Shown here piece by piece: positions 1 to 7,847 of a DNA stretch of 24,551 nt. Origin of the DNA: CAYUZU01 sp964448675 (lineage in GTDB: Bacteria > Planctomycetota > Phycisphaerae > UBA1845 > Fen-1342); contig CAYUZU010000044.1 in assembly GCA_964448675.1 (NCBI GenBank), positions 1 to 24,551 of the forward strand, given 5' to 3'. The stretch's first letter is position 1. Every line of letters starts with the position of its first letter. The position numbers and the translations under genes were made by a program. Below the pieces are notes generated by a model. It worked only from the letters and a program-made list of their open reading frames with translations. It ran no database searches and was not told the origin of the DNA.

Positions 1-10
1 CATTCAGGCT

Positions 11-78
11 ACCTGGATTCCTTAATGCATTACAATGAATAATCCAGGTTAGAAATATAATGTGAATAATCGAGGTTA
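11..78. repeat. Short direct and inverted repeats upstream of the first gene
   Basis: A 16-bp sequence at 36-51 recurs at 63-78 with one mismatch (TGAATAATCCAGGTTA versus TGAATAATCGAGGTTA). The first copy also pairs with ACCTGGATT at 11-19, giving a 9-bp stem (partner 41-49) around a loop that contains the palindrome TAATGCATTA at 23-32. This could be a remnant of a dispersed element or a regulator site, since it lies just before the first gene of the locus. I see no convincing promoter boxes to decide between the two. Confidence 0.45.
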
Positions 79-115
79 AATAGAAAATAGTTTGAAAATC
101 AAAAAGAGGGTGAAT

Positions 116-1423
116 ATGAATCAGGTGGCTTTTCTGAAAGACAGGCTAAACTGGCAGCGACGCAATAAAATCAGCAATCGGTTGGTGAGTATTCTCAAAC
201 GATACGGATTGGATAATCAGCGGATGATCATGGCGATTTTTCATTACCTGAAAACTGTGACAAAATACGGCGGTGTGCCAACGTTTCCGGTGACTGCGCA
301 GGTGGTCGCCAGACATGCGGATACCATCCGAAGATTTCAGGATATGGGCGTTGAATTCGCGATTCACGGGAATACCCATGTCGATTATACCATGTTATCG
401 CAAAAAGAAGCCAACAAACAATTGAGCCTGGCAATTGATATTTTTCGCAAGCATGGCATTCGGTTCTCCGGTTTTCGATTTCCTTATCTGAAACGGAGCT
501 CTGAATTATTCGGTCAGCTCACCTCGCTGGGGTTTGAATATGACAGCAGCGATACAACCGATTTCGATGTGATGAAAAAAAATGATTTTTCAGAGCGCAA
601 ATGGAAAAGTTTTGAATTTATGCGTCATGATTACATTGACACATTTATGGTTACCCATACAGCGCTTCCGATGATGAAAAATAATGTGGTAGAAATCCCG
701 GTCGCTTTGCCGGATGACGATTTACTGGTGGATAGATTGCTGATCAATGATGTTTTTCACATTGCGGCGATCTGGAAAAATATGCTCGTCCGGAATTTTG
801 AGCGGGGCGAAATTTTTGTGCTTCAGCTTCATCCTGAACGATTTTTTATTTGCAGGCAGGCACTGGAAGTGCTCCTGGATACAGCGTTCAGGGCCAGGCC
901 AAAAATCTGGATGGCAAGTTTGAAGGAGGTCAATGATTGGTGGCGGGAGAAGGGTAATTTTCGGGCAATGGTTGAGAAAGTATCAGATTCCAGATATTTT
1001 GTCAATATTCTTTGTTCGAAGCGCGGAACAATACTGATGAAAAAAGGGGAGAATTTCAGCAGGTGTAAGCCGCTGATTGAAAATTACTATCCAATAAAGG
1101 CAACGGGTTTTGAATTAAAATCCGATGTTAAACCGGTCATTGGAATTCCAAATGATTTCTCCGAAAATTTGACTGAATATCTCACTGAAGAGGGCTATGT
1201 GTTCGAAGTCGCAAAGCCTGATACCCAATACGCAGTACATTTTTACGGAGAAGAAAAACTGGACATTGATTTACTGGAGAAACGAATTCGTCGATCGACC
1301 CATCCGTTGCTGCGCTTCTGGCGCTGGCCAGATGAGGCGCGTTGTGCGCTATCCATCACCGGTGACATTGATTGTCTCACGCAATTTGATTTTTACACAC
1401 GCTTATGGGAGCAAGGATCGTGA
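116..1423 (+). CDS. Polysaccharide deacetylase (NodB/CE4-like) with permuted motif order
   Basis: The 435-residue product resembles carbohydrate esterase family 4, metal-dependent enzymes that remove N- or O-acetyl groups from glycans. Motif 2 (HGNTH, about residues 84-88), motif 3 (RFPY, about 121-124), a motif-4-like region (EYDSSD, about 141) and motif 5 (LQLH, about 235-238) follow in normal order. The expected N-terminal Asp-Asp motif is missing before the TFPVT strand. A matching strand, SITGDID, instead sits about 20 residues from the C-terminus, which suggests circular permutation. I chose ATG 116 over an upstream in-frame TTG at 92 because AGAGGG lies five bases before it. The gene ends in a GTGA overlap with the next gene, so the two are probably translationally coupled. 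No signal peptide is evident. Family assignment is firm; activity and substrate are not known. Confidence 0.82.
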   Translation: MNQVAFLKDRLNWQRRNKISNRLVSILKRYGLDNQRMIMAIFHYLKTVTKYGGVPTFPVTAQVVARHADTIRRFQDMGVEFAIHGNTHVDYTMLSQKEANKQLSLAIDIFRKHGIRFSGFRFPYLKRSSELFGQLTSLGFEYDSSDTTDFDVMKKNDFSERKWKSFEFMRHDYIDTFMVTHTALPMMKNNVVEIPVALPDDDLLVDRLLINDVFHIAAIWKNMLVRNFERGEIFVLQLHPERFFICRQALEVLLDTAFRARPKIWMASLKEVNDWWREKGNFRAMVEKVSDSRYFVNILCSKRGTILMKKGENFSRCKPLIENYYPIKATGFELKSDVKPVIGIPNDFSENLTEYLTEEGYVFEVAKPDTQYAVHFYGEEKLDIDLLEKRIRRSTHPLLRFWRWPDEARCALSITGDIDCLTQFDFYTRLWEQGS

Positions 1424-2472
1424 AAATTGAGCGCATAAATCCTGTTGAAAATAAAGAATGGGATGAATTTGTAGAACAGCATCCGCTTAGTTCATTTTAT
1501 CATCAGTCTGCATGGGCAAGAGTCATCGAAGAGTCATTCTCTCATGCGCGGTCATGTTATTTTGTGCTGCGTAATTATGCAGACGAAATCGATGCCGGGC
1601 TGCCTTTGTTTCTTGTAAGAAGCAAAATTCTCGGCGACAGATTGATCTCAATTCCATTCACACCCCACTGCGATCCGTTGGTTCGATCAGAATTACAGTG
1701 GGAAATATTGCTGGATGCGGTCATCGAATATCAGGATATGATGGGGGCTGAATTTCTGGAATTACGTACATTCGCCTGCTCGAACCACATTTTTAATGGA
1801 CGACTCAAGGACGACGGTAAATATCAAACCTATGAATTAATGCTGAACAAAGCTCCGGAGATTCTTTGGAAGAATTTTCACAAAAATTGCGTGCAGCGTG
1901 CCGTGAAGAAAGCAGAAAAAAATGATTTGCAAATTCACTGGGGAAAAGATGAAAGAGATCTGTTGACATTTTTCCAACTGTTAGTGAAGACCCGTCGAAA
2001 GCATGGATTCCCGCCACAACCCTACCGATTTTTCAAAAATATGTGGGATGAATTCTTTCCATCCGGAAAAATTGCGCTTCCATTGGCGCTTCACAATGGT
2101 CGCGTGGTGGGCGGAATATTACTGTTCAAGTATCGCAACAGAATCCATTATGAGTTTGTGGCCTCGGATAAAAACGCATTGGCTGTTCGCCCCAACCATT
2201 TTTTAGTATGGGAGTCCATCAAACATGCGATTGAAAAGGGATTTCAAATTTTTGATTTTGGAAAAACACCGGTGGAGAATCCCGGACTAATTCAGTTTAA
2301 AGAGCGATGGGGGAGTATTGCAAAACCGTTGGCATATCGATATTATTCAAAAAAAGCCGGTAGATTATCCGAGCAGGGCAGGGCATATCGATGGATGAAA
2401 AATTACTTTCGATTCGCGCCCATGATGCTTTCGAAATTGGGTGGCGAACTGGTGTATCATCATATTGGTTAA
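1420..2472 (+). CDS. FemAB/GNAT-fold acyltransferase (peptidoglycan-bridge-enzyme-like)
   Basis: The 350-residue protein has the FemAB-type double acetyltransferase fold. The N-terminal part carries FYHQSAWARVIEESF, typical of the family. The C-terminal part has VGGILLFKYRNRIHYEF, RPNHFLVWESIKHA and FDFGKTPVENPGLIQFKERW, the usual second GNAT half. Relatives add amino acids to peptidoglycan precursors or occur in exopolysaccharide loci, including PEP-CTERM-associated clusters, where their acceptor is unknown. GTG 1420 is preferred over ATG 1405 because GGGAG lies eight bases upstream and the start overlaps the previous stop by four bases. Location beside a deacetylase and an ATP-grasp ligase suggests that a freed amine or similar group is acylated with an amino acid or acyl group; this is inference. 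Confidence 0.82.
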   Translation: MKIERINPVENKEWDEFVEQHPLSSFYHQSAWARVIEESFSHARSCYFVLRNYADEIDAGLPLFLVRSKILGDRLISIPFTPHCDPLVRSELQWEILLDAVIEYQDMMGAEFLELRTFACSNHIFNGRLKDDGKYQTYELMLNKAPEILWKNFHKNCVQRAVKKAEKNDLQIHWGKDERDLLTFFQLLVKTRRKHGFPPQPYRFFKNMWDEFFPSGKIALPLALHNGRVVGGILLFKYRNRIHYEFVASDKNALAVRPNHFLVWESIKHAIEKGFQIFDFGKTPVENPGLIQFKERWGSIAKPLAYRYYSKKAGRLSEQGRAYRWMKNYFRFAPMMLSKLGGELVYHHIG

Positions 2473-2487
2473 AGGAAAATTCAAATC

Positions 2488-3681
2488 ATGGTAAGTACAA
2501 TGACACATGTGAAGGCAAATCAGGCGGGAGCGGTTGTTATCGGTGGACACTTCCAGGGACTGGGCGTCATCCGCAGTCTGGGGAGACATGGCGTTCCTGT
2601 TGTGCTGATGGATAACGAACTGACCATCGGGCGATTCTCCCGCTATTTGTTGAAATGTTACAGTTGCCCTGATATAAAAAATGAGAGCCAATTTCTCCAA
2701 TGTTTAATCGATCTTGCTGTGAAACATGGGAAAAAGGGATGGGTGGTTTTTCCAACAGATGATGAAACTGTTTATTTTCTCTCGCGCTTCCGGCATGAAC
2801 TGGCTGCATATTTTCGGATTACCACGCCGGGATGGGAGGTCATCAAGTACACGCACGATAAAAAAAATACCTATCACATGTCAGAAGCAATTGGTATTCC
2901 GACACCAAAAACGTTTTATCCCAAAAATGGAAGCGATTTGTCACATATTCCTTTCGATTTTCCCGTGGTGTTAAAACCCTCCGTTGTGAAGAATTTTTTC
3001 AATGTGACCAAAACGAAGGCATATATAGCCTGTAATTTTGAACAATTGAAAAACATGTACGGCGAGATGCTGAAAGTGATTGATCCTTTTGAGGTGATGG
3101 TTCAGGAATTCATTCCGGGCGGGCCGGAGCATCTCTATTCATTTTGTCCGCTGGTAAAAGATGGAGAGATCGTCGCGCGGGTGATGGCTCGCAGGGCGCG
3201 TCAGCATCCCATGGATTTTGGGCATGCCAGCACATTTGCCGAAACCGTCCACATCCCTGAACTGGATGTGTTAAGCCGAAAATTACTGGATCGAATTCGG
3301 TACGAAGGATTGGCTGAAGTGGAGTATAAATATGATCCCGGCACCAACGAATACAAGCTGCTGGATATTAACGCGCGCGTCTGGGGCTGGCATACGCTGG
3401 CAATTCGAGCCGGGATTGATTTGCCATATTTGCTCTTCCAAAACATGCTGGGGGAAAATGTTTCGGGAAGTGACTTCCGAGATGGTGTGAAATGGATGCG
3501 ACTGATGACTGATGTGCCCACAGCTCTTCTGGAAGTCATTAAAAAAAGAATGAAGCTGGGGAGTTATTTGAAATCGTTTATCGGACCCAAGGAGTTTGCT
3601 GTCTGGTCGAAAAATGACATGCTCCCGTTTTTGGCAGAATTGTTATTACTGCCTTACCTGTATCAGAAAAGAGGTTTTTAA
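2488..3681 (+). CDS. ATP-grasp ligase (COG3919-like)
   Basis: This 397-residue protein looks like a carboxylate-amine or carboxylate-thiol ligase of the ATP-grasp superfamily. The N-terminal pre-grasp Rossmann-like part has VIGGHFQGLGVIRSLGRHG (about residues 11-30). The ATP-grasp core follows with FPVVLKPS (about 157), the lid-like MVQEFIPGG (about 206) and the metal-binding strand LLDINARVWGWH (about 290). Such enzymes activate a carboxylate as an acyl-phosphate before ligation. Spacing to the FemAB-like gene is 15 bp, with AAAGGA eleven bases ahead of the ATG, so it is in the same operon. A plausible role is making an amino-acid or peptide conjugate used by the neighbouring transferase, but the substrate cannot be read from sequence. 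No membrane segment is apparent. Confidence 0.8.
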   Translation: MVSTMTHVKANQAGAVVIGGHFQGLGVIRSLGRHGVPVVLMDNELTIGRFSRYLLKCYSCPDIKNESQFLQCLIDLAVKHGKKGWVVFPTDDETVYFLSRFRHELAAYFRITTPGWEVIKYTHDKKNTYHMSEAIGIPTPKTFYPKNGSDLSHIPFDFPVVLKPSVVKNFFNVTKTKAYIACNFEQLKNMYGEMLKVIDPFEVMVQEFIPGGPEHLYSFCPLVKDGEIVARVMARRARQHPMDFGHASTFAETVHIPELDVLSRKLLDRIRYEGLAEVEYKYDPGTNEYKLLDINARVWGWHTLAIRAGIDLPYLLFQNMLGENVSGSDFRDGVKWMRLMTDVPTALLEVIKKRMKLGSYLKSFIGPKEFAVWSKNDMLPFLAELLLLPYLYQKRGF

Positions 3682-3682
3682 A

Positions 3683-4549
3683 ATGAATGTTTTAATTTTC
3701 GCTATCAGTTTTTTTACCGCAGCGCTTATTGTTGTTCCGCTTGGTATTGCCTGGCAGCTTCCGCCGCGGAAATTATGGAAATTGCTGGTCGCTGATGTTC
3801 TGGTCTCGGGAATTATTTTGAATATTGTTTCACATGTGACTGGAACAGCACCTGGGTATAGCATGGCTCTGGTCAGTTTTTTTATGAATGGAGGGCTGAC
3901 ATTAGCGATTCTGGTTTTTTTGTTTTTTCGAGATCCGGAAAGAGAGAGCCCGAATCGCAGGGATGCGATTTTATCACCGGCCGATGGACGAATAGTTTAT
4001 GTAAAAAAGATTGATCCTTCAGGGATTCCTGTTTCAGAGAAAAGGCAGAAAGTGATGGTTCTGCGCGAATTAAAGGATAGTGATTTTTTGTCCCGGGGGG
4101 GGTATCTCATCGGTATTGGCATGAGTGTGATGAATGTTCATGTGAACCGCTCGCCAATTGCCGGAACTGTGGACATGATAAAACAGAGGCCGGGCAAGTT
4201 CTATTCATTAAAAAAGGAAAAAGCCATATCAGATAATGAACGCGTGATAACGGTTGTAAATAATGGCTCATTCAAAATTGGAATTATTCAAATTGCATCT
4301 CGCCTGGTGAGAAGAATTGTATCCTATGTGCGGGAAAATGACCGTGTCTCATCCGGTCAGCGAATTGGTATGATTAAATTTGGGTCTCAGGTCGATGTAG
4401 TCATTCCGCGAATGGATGATTTATCTCTCAAAATAGAGCCGGGAAACGATGTCGTGGCCGGTATGACGATACTGGCAACACACAATATGAAATCACAGGT
4501 GAATGTAGAACTTGAAAAAATGGCGGCAGAGGAATGCTCTCAAATCTGA
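3683..4549 (+). CDS. psd: Phosphatidylserine decarboxylase-like proenzyme
   Basis: The 288-residue protein matches the short, membrane-associated bacterial/archaeal phosphatidylserine or archaetidylserine decarboxylases. Two hydrophobic segments occur near the N-terminus (about residues 2-20 and 25-75). FFRDPERESP and LSPADG follow, then MNVHVNRSPIAG with the conserved His, and finally MIKFGSQVDVVIP. Ser235 in FGS would be the self-cleavage site that forms the pyruvoyl cofactor, leaving an alpha chain of about 54 residues. ATG 3683 has AGAGG eight bases upstream and starts one base after the previous stop. The canonical product is phosphatidylethanolamine. Its position inside a glycan-modification operon suggests either supply of that lipid as a phosphoethanolamine donor or decarboxylation of a related serine conjugate; both are inference. 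A run of eight G at 4095-4102 lies in the coding sequence. Confidence 0.85.
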   Translation: MNVLIFAISFFTAALIVVPLGIAWQLPPRKLWKLLVADVLVSGIILNIVSHVTGTAPGYSMALVSFFMNGGLTLAILVFLFFRDPERESPNRRDAILSPADGRIVYVKKIDPSGIPVSEKRQKVMVLRELKDSDFLSRGGYLIGIGMSVMNVHVNRSPIAGTVDMIKQRPGKFYSLKKEKAISDNERVITVVNNGSFKIGIIQIASRLVRRIVSYVRENDRVSSGQRIGMIKFGSQVDVVIPRMDDLSLKIEPGNDVVAGMTILATHNMKSQVNVELEKMAAEECSQI

Positions 4550-5865
4550 AATTGAATCGACGAAAATTTATTAAATGTGTAGGCATCTTACTGGGTGGAA
4601 TGTCAACCGCCGGAATGGAATTTAACCCGCGGCCGGGATTAAGGAATTTCAACGTATCTCTGAATAAACAGGGACATCCACTTACTAGGAAAAAATTCTC
4701 AAAGTTATACAGGGCAAGCGGTCGAAGTCCTGAAGAAAACATTTTTCACGTAATTGAAATGATGGGCGGAATTCAAAAAATAATACAAAAAGATGATATT
4801 GTTGTTCTGAAACCAAATGCTCAGTGGAGAGGTCATGGGGGCAGCAATACCAACACCATCAAAGGATTTATCGAATTGGTGCTTGGCATTCCCGGTTTCA
4901 AAGGGGAGATTATCATTGCAGAGAACCACCATGCTGCGGATGATAATTGCCTTGGCTGGACAACAACGCAGCGGAATGGCGATTTTAATTTAAATGAGCT
5001 TGTCGCGTTTTTCAACGAAAGAGGGCATCTCAACGTGAGTAAATATCACTGGCACGATGCCGGGCCCAATCCGTTTCCGCTCCAGTTTCCAGGAGGGTAC
5101 GGGAAAAGGGTGGAAAACCCGGATCAGGGCGATGGCTATGTCTGGACTGACGAGGAATACGAATGCGAGGGACGGCGCTCGAAAATGACCTATCCTATTT
5201 TTACTTCAGCTTACAGTAAAAAGACAATTGACTTGAAAAACGGGGTATGGCAAAACAGTCGTTACACCGGCCAGCCACTGAAGCTGATCAACTTTTCCAC
5301 GCTGAATCACCACTCAAAAGTTTTTGGTGTAACAGCCTCCATCAAAAATTATCTGGGTATTGTGGATATGACCTGCGGCGTTCACGGCACAGAGCCTGAT
5401 GGGTATTACAATTTTCATTACATCAGTCTCGGTTGGTCCAGGGATAATCAAATCGGCCGGTTCCTGGAAGACAAATTGACGAAACCCACAACCCAGCAAT
5501 TTAAACTGATGATGAAAGCAATCCGCCATTTCGGGCCGAGCAATGGCGCGACCGGGGGCGCAGTGGGGCGTTTCATGAAAACCATTCGCAAGGCTGATTT
5601 GAACATCATTGCCGCAGAATACACCGGCTACGAGGGCCGGCTGGAACCACCGATTCAGACGAAAACCATTCTGGCATCGGCGGATCCGGTAGCGCTGGAT
5701 TATTACGCTGCCAAGCACATCCTGTTGCCACTTGGCGGCAGCAAAGCCAAATACAACGATCCTGACTGGCGGGAGGGGCCGTTCAGAAAATTTTTAGAGC
5801 GCTGTCACACAGAGGGAATTGGCACGCTGAACGAGAGTGAAATGGAAATCTATCAAATGCAGTGA
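4534..5865 (+). CDS. DUF362 protein with Tat-type signal
   Basis: The 443-residue product starts with NRRKFIKCVGILLGG, a twin-arginine motif followed by a hydrophobic stretch, so folded export is likely. The body matches DUF362-type proteins: VVLKPNAQWRGHGGSNTNT near residue 90, an EIIIAENH segment, and near the C-terminus TKTILASADPVALDYYAAKH, the typical family strand and helix. No ferredoxin-like Cys cluster is visible, unlike many DUF362 proteins. The gene overlaps the end of the decarboxylase-like gene by 16 bp and its start is directly preceded by AGAGGA; a TTG at 4552 is a weaker alternative start. Molecular function of DUF362 is not established. The operon context points to a periplasmic role in the same modification pathway. 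Confidence 0.75.
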   Translation: MLSNLKLNRRKFIKCVGILLGGMSTAGMEFNPRPGLRNFNVSLNKQGHPLTRKKFSKLYRASGRSPEENIFHVIEMMGGIQKIIQKDDIVVLKPNAQWRGHGGSNTNTIKGFIELVLGIPGFKGEIIIAENHHAADDNCLGWTTTQRNGDFNLNELVAFFNERGHLNVSKYHWHDAGPNPFPLQFPGGYGKRVENPDQGDGYVWTDEEYECEGRRSKMTYPIFTSAYSKKTIDLKNGVWQNSRYTGQPLKLINFSTLNHHSKVFGVTASIKNYLGIVDMTCGVHGTEPDGYYNFHYISLGWSRDNQIGRFLEDKLTKPTTQQFKLMMKAIRHFGPSNGATGGAVGRFMKTIRKADLNIIAAEYTGYEGRLEPPIQTKTILASADPVALDYYAAKHILLPLGGSKAKYNDPDWREGPFRKFLERCHTEGIGTLNESEMEIYQMQ

Positions 5866-5884
5866 CCTTAATTGGAAATACAAA

Positions 5885-5974
5885 GGAGAGGGCTGAGAAT
5901 GTAAAAAATCGGGTTAATCAATTCATGGCTGTTGAGACAACCCGGCATGACCACCCTGATTCCCGGCCTTCTCT
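5885..5974. other. Nested inverted repeat after the first operon
   Basis: The outer arms 5885-5900 and 5959-5974 pair at 12 of 16 positions, with some further G-U possibilities. An inner stem, CGGGTT at 5910-5915 with AACCCG at 5939-5944, is perfect. The structure begins 20 bases after a stop codon and could fold in the 3' end of the operon transcript as a processing or termination structure. The following T-tract is poor (GTTATTTTG), so a standard intrinsic terminator is not supported. Confidence 0.4.
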
Positions 5975-6119
5975 GTTATTTTGAGGATGTGAAATATTTG
6001 TAAACAGTGCATATTTTATCTGTTTTGATGAGAGGTGTGAGAGGATTAATTGCTCTTAGAATATAGAAACAGCTGCGAAAATTGATTCGAAAAAAGTAAA
6101 CATTCGATCATTCAAACCT

Positions 6120-6152
6120 GGACACAGATCGTCGCTGATGAACACGGATTTT
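6120..6152. repeat. Degenerate dispersed repeat, GGACACAGATC family, copy 1
   Basis: A 33-bp intergenic segment starting GGACACAGATC and containing CGCTGAT and CACGGAT. A related copy lies at 20353-20384. Copies of this general type are familiar from intergenic DNA of diverse environmental bacteria, but no function is known to me. Confidence 0.6.
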
Positions 6153-6209
6153 AAAATGAAAGCTAATGAATTGAGAAATAATACTACACAGTCAGATTAA
6201 CTAACGCCT

Positions 6210-6286
6210 GTCATTCCTGCGCGTTTTTTGCAGGAATCTCATTCTTAATCGCGAGGGGATTCCCGCCAAAAACATGCGGGAATGAC
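6210..6286. repeat. Paired-hairpin repeat with GTCATTC ends, copy 1
   Basis: The element begins GTCATTCCTGC and ends GCGGGAATGAC. Each side is itself a small hairpin (left TTCCTGC with GCAGGAA, right ATTCCCGC with GCGGGAAT), and the two sides are imperfect inverted copies of each other over about 32 bp. This is the layout of paired REP/BIME-like or small MITE elements. A relative with longer matching ends occurs at 18860-18976. Confidence 0.7.
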
Positions 6287-6347
6287 AAAGACGGAGGTGA
6301 TTATGTTTTGTATTTCGAGACATTTTTTAATTTGACTATGTAGAAAT

Positions 6348-6382
6348 AATCTTTTCATGTTTATCCTGTTATCCTGTCTAAA
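6348..6382. repeat. Dispersed TCCTGTTATCCTGTC-type repeat
   Basis: The segment contains TTTATCCTGTTATCCTGTC with an internal ATCCTGT duplication. It resembles a widespread intergenic repeat that I recall from environmental genomes as AATCCTGTTAATCCTGTC. It sits directly before the ribosome-binding site of the radical SAM gene and covers an upstream in-frame ATG at 6357, which is one reason not to use that start. Confidence 0.5.
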
Positions 6383-6401
6383 TATAAACGAAAGGCGAAT
6401 C

Positions 6402-7835
6402 ATGCGATATAAACGAGTGTTACTGGTCAATCCATCATTTCCAAAAGAAGGAGGCGAACGGCTGAGACCTTCGGCCGGACTTGGGTATCTGGCCGAAGCG
6501 ATTAAAAGCAATGGCGTTGATTACGATGTGATTGATTTAAACCTGGGCTATCGATTCAAACATCTTGCTCAAAAGATTCAAAAATTTCAGCCCGATCTTA
6601 TCGGGATAACGCTGTTATCGCTTGGGTATAAGAATGTTTACAATATAATGAACCGGTTGAAGATTCTTTTTCCGGAAATTCCAATTGTCACCGGCGGGCC
6701 TCATGTTTCACTGTTGAAAGAAAAAGTACTTGCCGAGTGCGAAGCCATCGATTACGGGGTTGTGTTTGAAGGAGAAAAAACGCTGGTTGAAATGTGTCTC
6801 GGGCAACTGGAAATTTCGGAAATCAAGGGATTGATGTATCGGTCTGGTGCAAATATTGTCTATAACGGTCCGCGAAAAAATGATTATTCGCTGGACGAAC
6901 TTCCCTTTCCCAAATATGAAAAGTTTGAACTTCACAAATACGTGCACGAGCGCGTCATCATTTCCAGTCGGGGGTGTCCCTATCAATGTATTTTTTGTCC
7001 CAATCAGTTGATTACGCCGGCGTTTCGAATGCGAAGTCCGGAGAGCGTGGTGGAGGAAATTGAATATTGGTACAACAAACGCTACCGACAATTCAATTTT
7101 GATGATGATAATTTCAATCAATCGCGGAGCCGTGTGCATGAAATATGCGATTTGATTGCGGAACGAAATTTGGAGGGCATGCTGCTTCGCTGCTCTAATG
7201 GTTTGCGGGCAGACCGTCTCGATCGGGATGTGTTGTTAAGCATGTGGAAAGTTGGATTTCGATATTTGGGAATAGGCGCAGATGGTGGCAATGACAAAGT
7301 ATTGAAGAATCTGAAAAAAGGTGAGAGAGTCGAGCACATCGAAAACGCAGTCAAGTTGGCTACGGAAATTGGATTCGGCGTGAAGTTGTTTTTCGTTGTT
7401 GGCACGCCCGGAGAAACATGGGAGGATGTCATGGATTCGGCGCGCCTCGCGCAGAAATATCCCATTCAGCGGGTTCATTTCTACAATTTAATCCCGTACC
7501 CGGGCACAGAATTGTTTCAATGGGTGGAAATGAATGATGCATTCCTTGTTCCGCCGGATGAATATTTGAACAGCACCTCTGACCTGATTTACGAACCGCT
7601 GTTCGAAACGCAAGAGTTGTCGCGCGAACAGCGGATCGAAGTGCTTTATGAACTAAAAAAGGTATCAAAACAGATCACGAAAAATGCAGTGCTGCGGTTG
7701 TTCGAAAATTACAGGGGAGTCAATCTGGTGCTGGCAAATTTATTCACGACCGATTTGATGCAACGCTGGATTTTTCAAAATGTATTTTTCAGAAAGATCG
7801 TCGAAATAGTTCGTTTTCAGAAATTAATGAAATAG
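6402..7835 (+). CDS. B12-binding radical SAM protein
   Basis: The 477-residue protein has an N-terminal cobalamin-binding-type Rossmann domain (about residues 10-140, with DVIDLNLGYRF, DLIGITLLSLGYKN and IPIVTGGPHVS). The radical SAM core follows, with the cluster motif RGCPYQCIFCP (CxxxCxxC) near residue 190 and a typical GGND.. segment and VKLFFVVGTPGETWEDV strand further on. Such enzymes perform radical methylation, rearrangement or other C-H chemistry. ATG 6402 is chosen because AAAGGCG lies a few bases upstream; an in-frame ATG at 6357 falls in a repeat and lacks a site. It leads the polymer-assembly block, 12 bp before the Wzz-like gene, so it probably acts on the glycan, its lipid carrier or a nucleotide sugar. 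The substrate is unknown. Confidence 0.85.
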   Translation: MRYKRVLLVNPSFPKEGGERLRPSAGLGYLAEAIKSNGVDYDVIDLNLGYRFKHLAQKIQKFQPDLIGITLLSLGYKNVYNIMNRLKILFPEIPIVTGGPHVSLLKEKVLAECEAIDYGVVFEGEKTLVEMCLGQLEISEIKGLMYRSGANIVYNGPRKNDYSLDELPFPKYEKFELHKYVHERVIISSRGCPYQCIFCPNQLITPAFRMRSPESVVEEIEYWYNKRYRQFNFDDDNFNQSRSRVHEICDLIAERNLEGMLLRCSNGLRADRLDRDVLLSMWKVGFRYLGIGADGGNDKVLKNLKKGERVEHIENAVKLATEIGFGVKLFFVVGTPGETWEDVMDSARLAQKYPIQRVHFYNLIPYPGTELFQWVEMNDAFLVPPDEYLNSTSDLIYEPLFETQELSREQRIEVLYELKKVSKQITKNAVLRLFENYRGVNLVLANLFTTDLMQRWIFQNVFFRKIVEIVRFQKLMK

Positions 7836-7847
7836 GAAAGTGAAGCC

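Larger units (their letters stand above)
5866..6401. other. 536-bp intergenic region without a gene
   Basis: No supported protein gene lies here. In order it holds a nested inverted repeat (5885-5974), an AT-rich stretch (about 5985-6110), three repeat elements (6120-6152, 6210-6286, 6348-6382) and the ribosome-binding site of the following gene (about 6390-6397). A strong-looking GGAGGTGA at 6293-6300 precedes only a ten-codon frame. Confidence 0.7.

Noticed and set aside
1405..1419. ATG 1405 as start of the FemAB-like gene
   Set aside because: No ribosome-binding site precedes it, while GTG 1420 has GGGAG at a good distance and the usual four-base overlap.
6293..6335. Perfect-looking GGAGGTGA followed by ATG at 6303
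   Set aside because: It opens only a ten-codon frame, the spacing of two bases is too short, and nothing suggests an attenuator peptide for the radical SAM gene.
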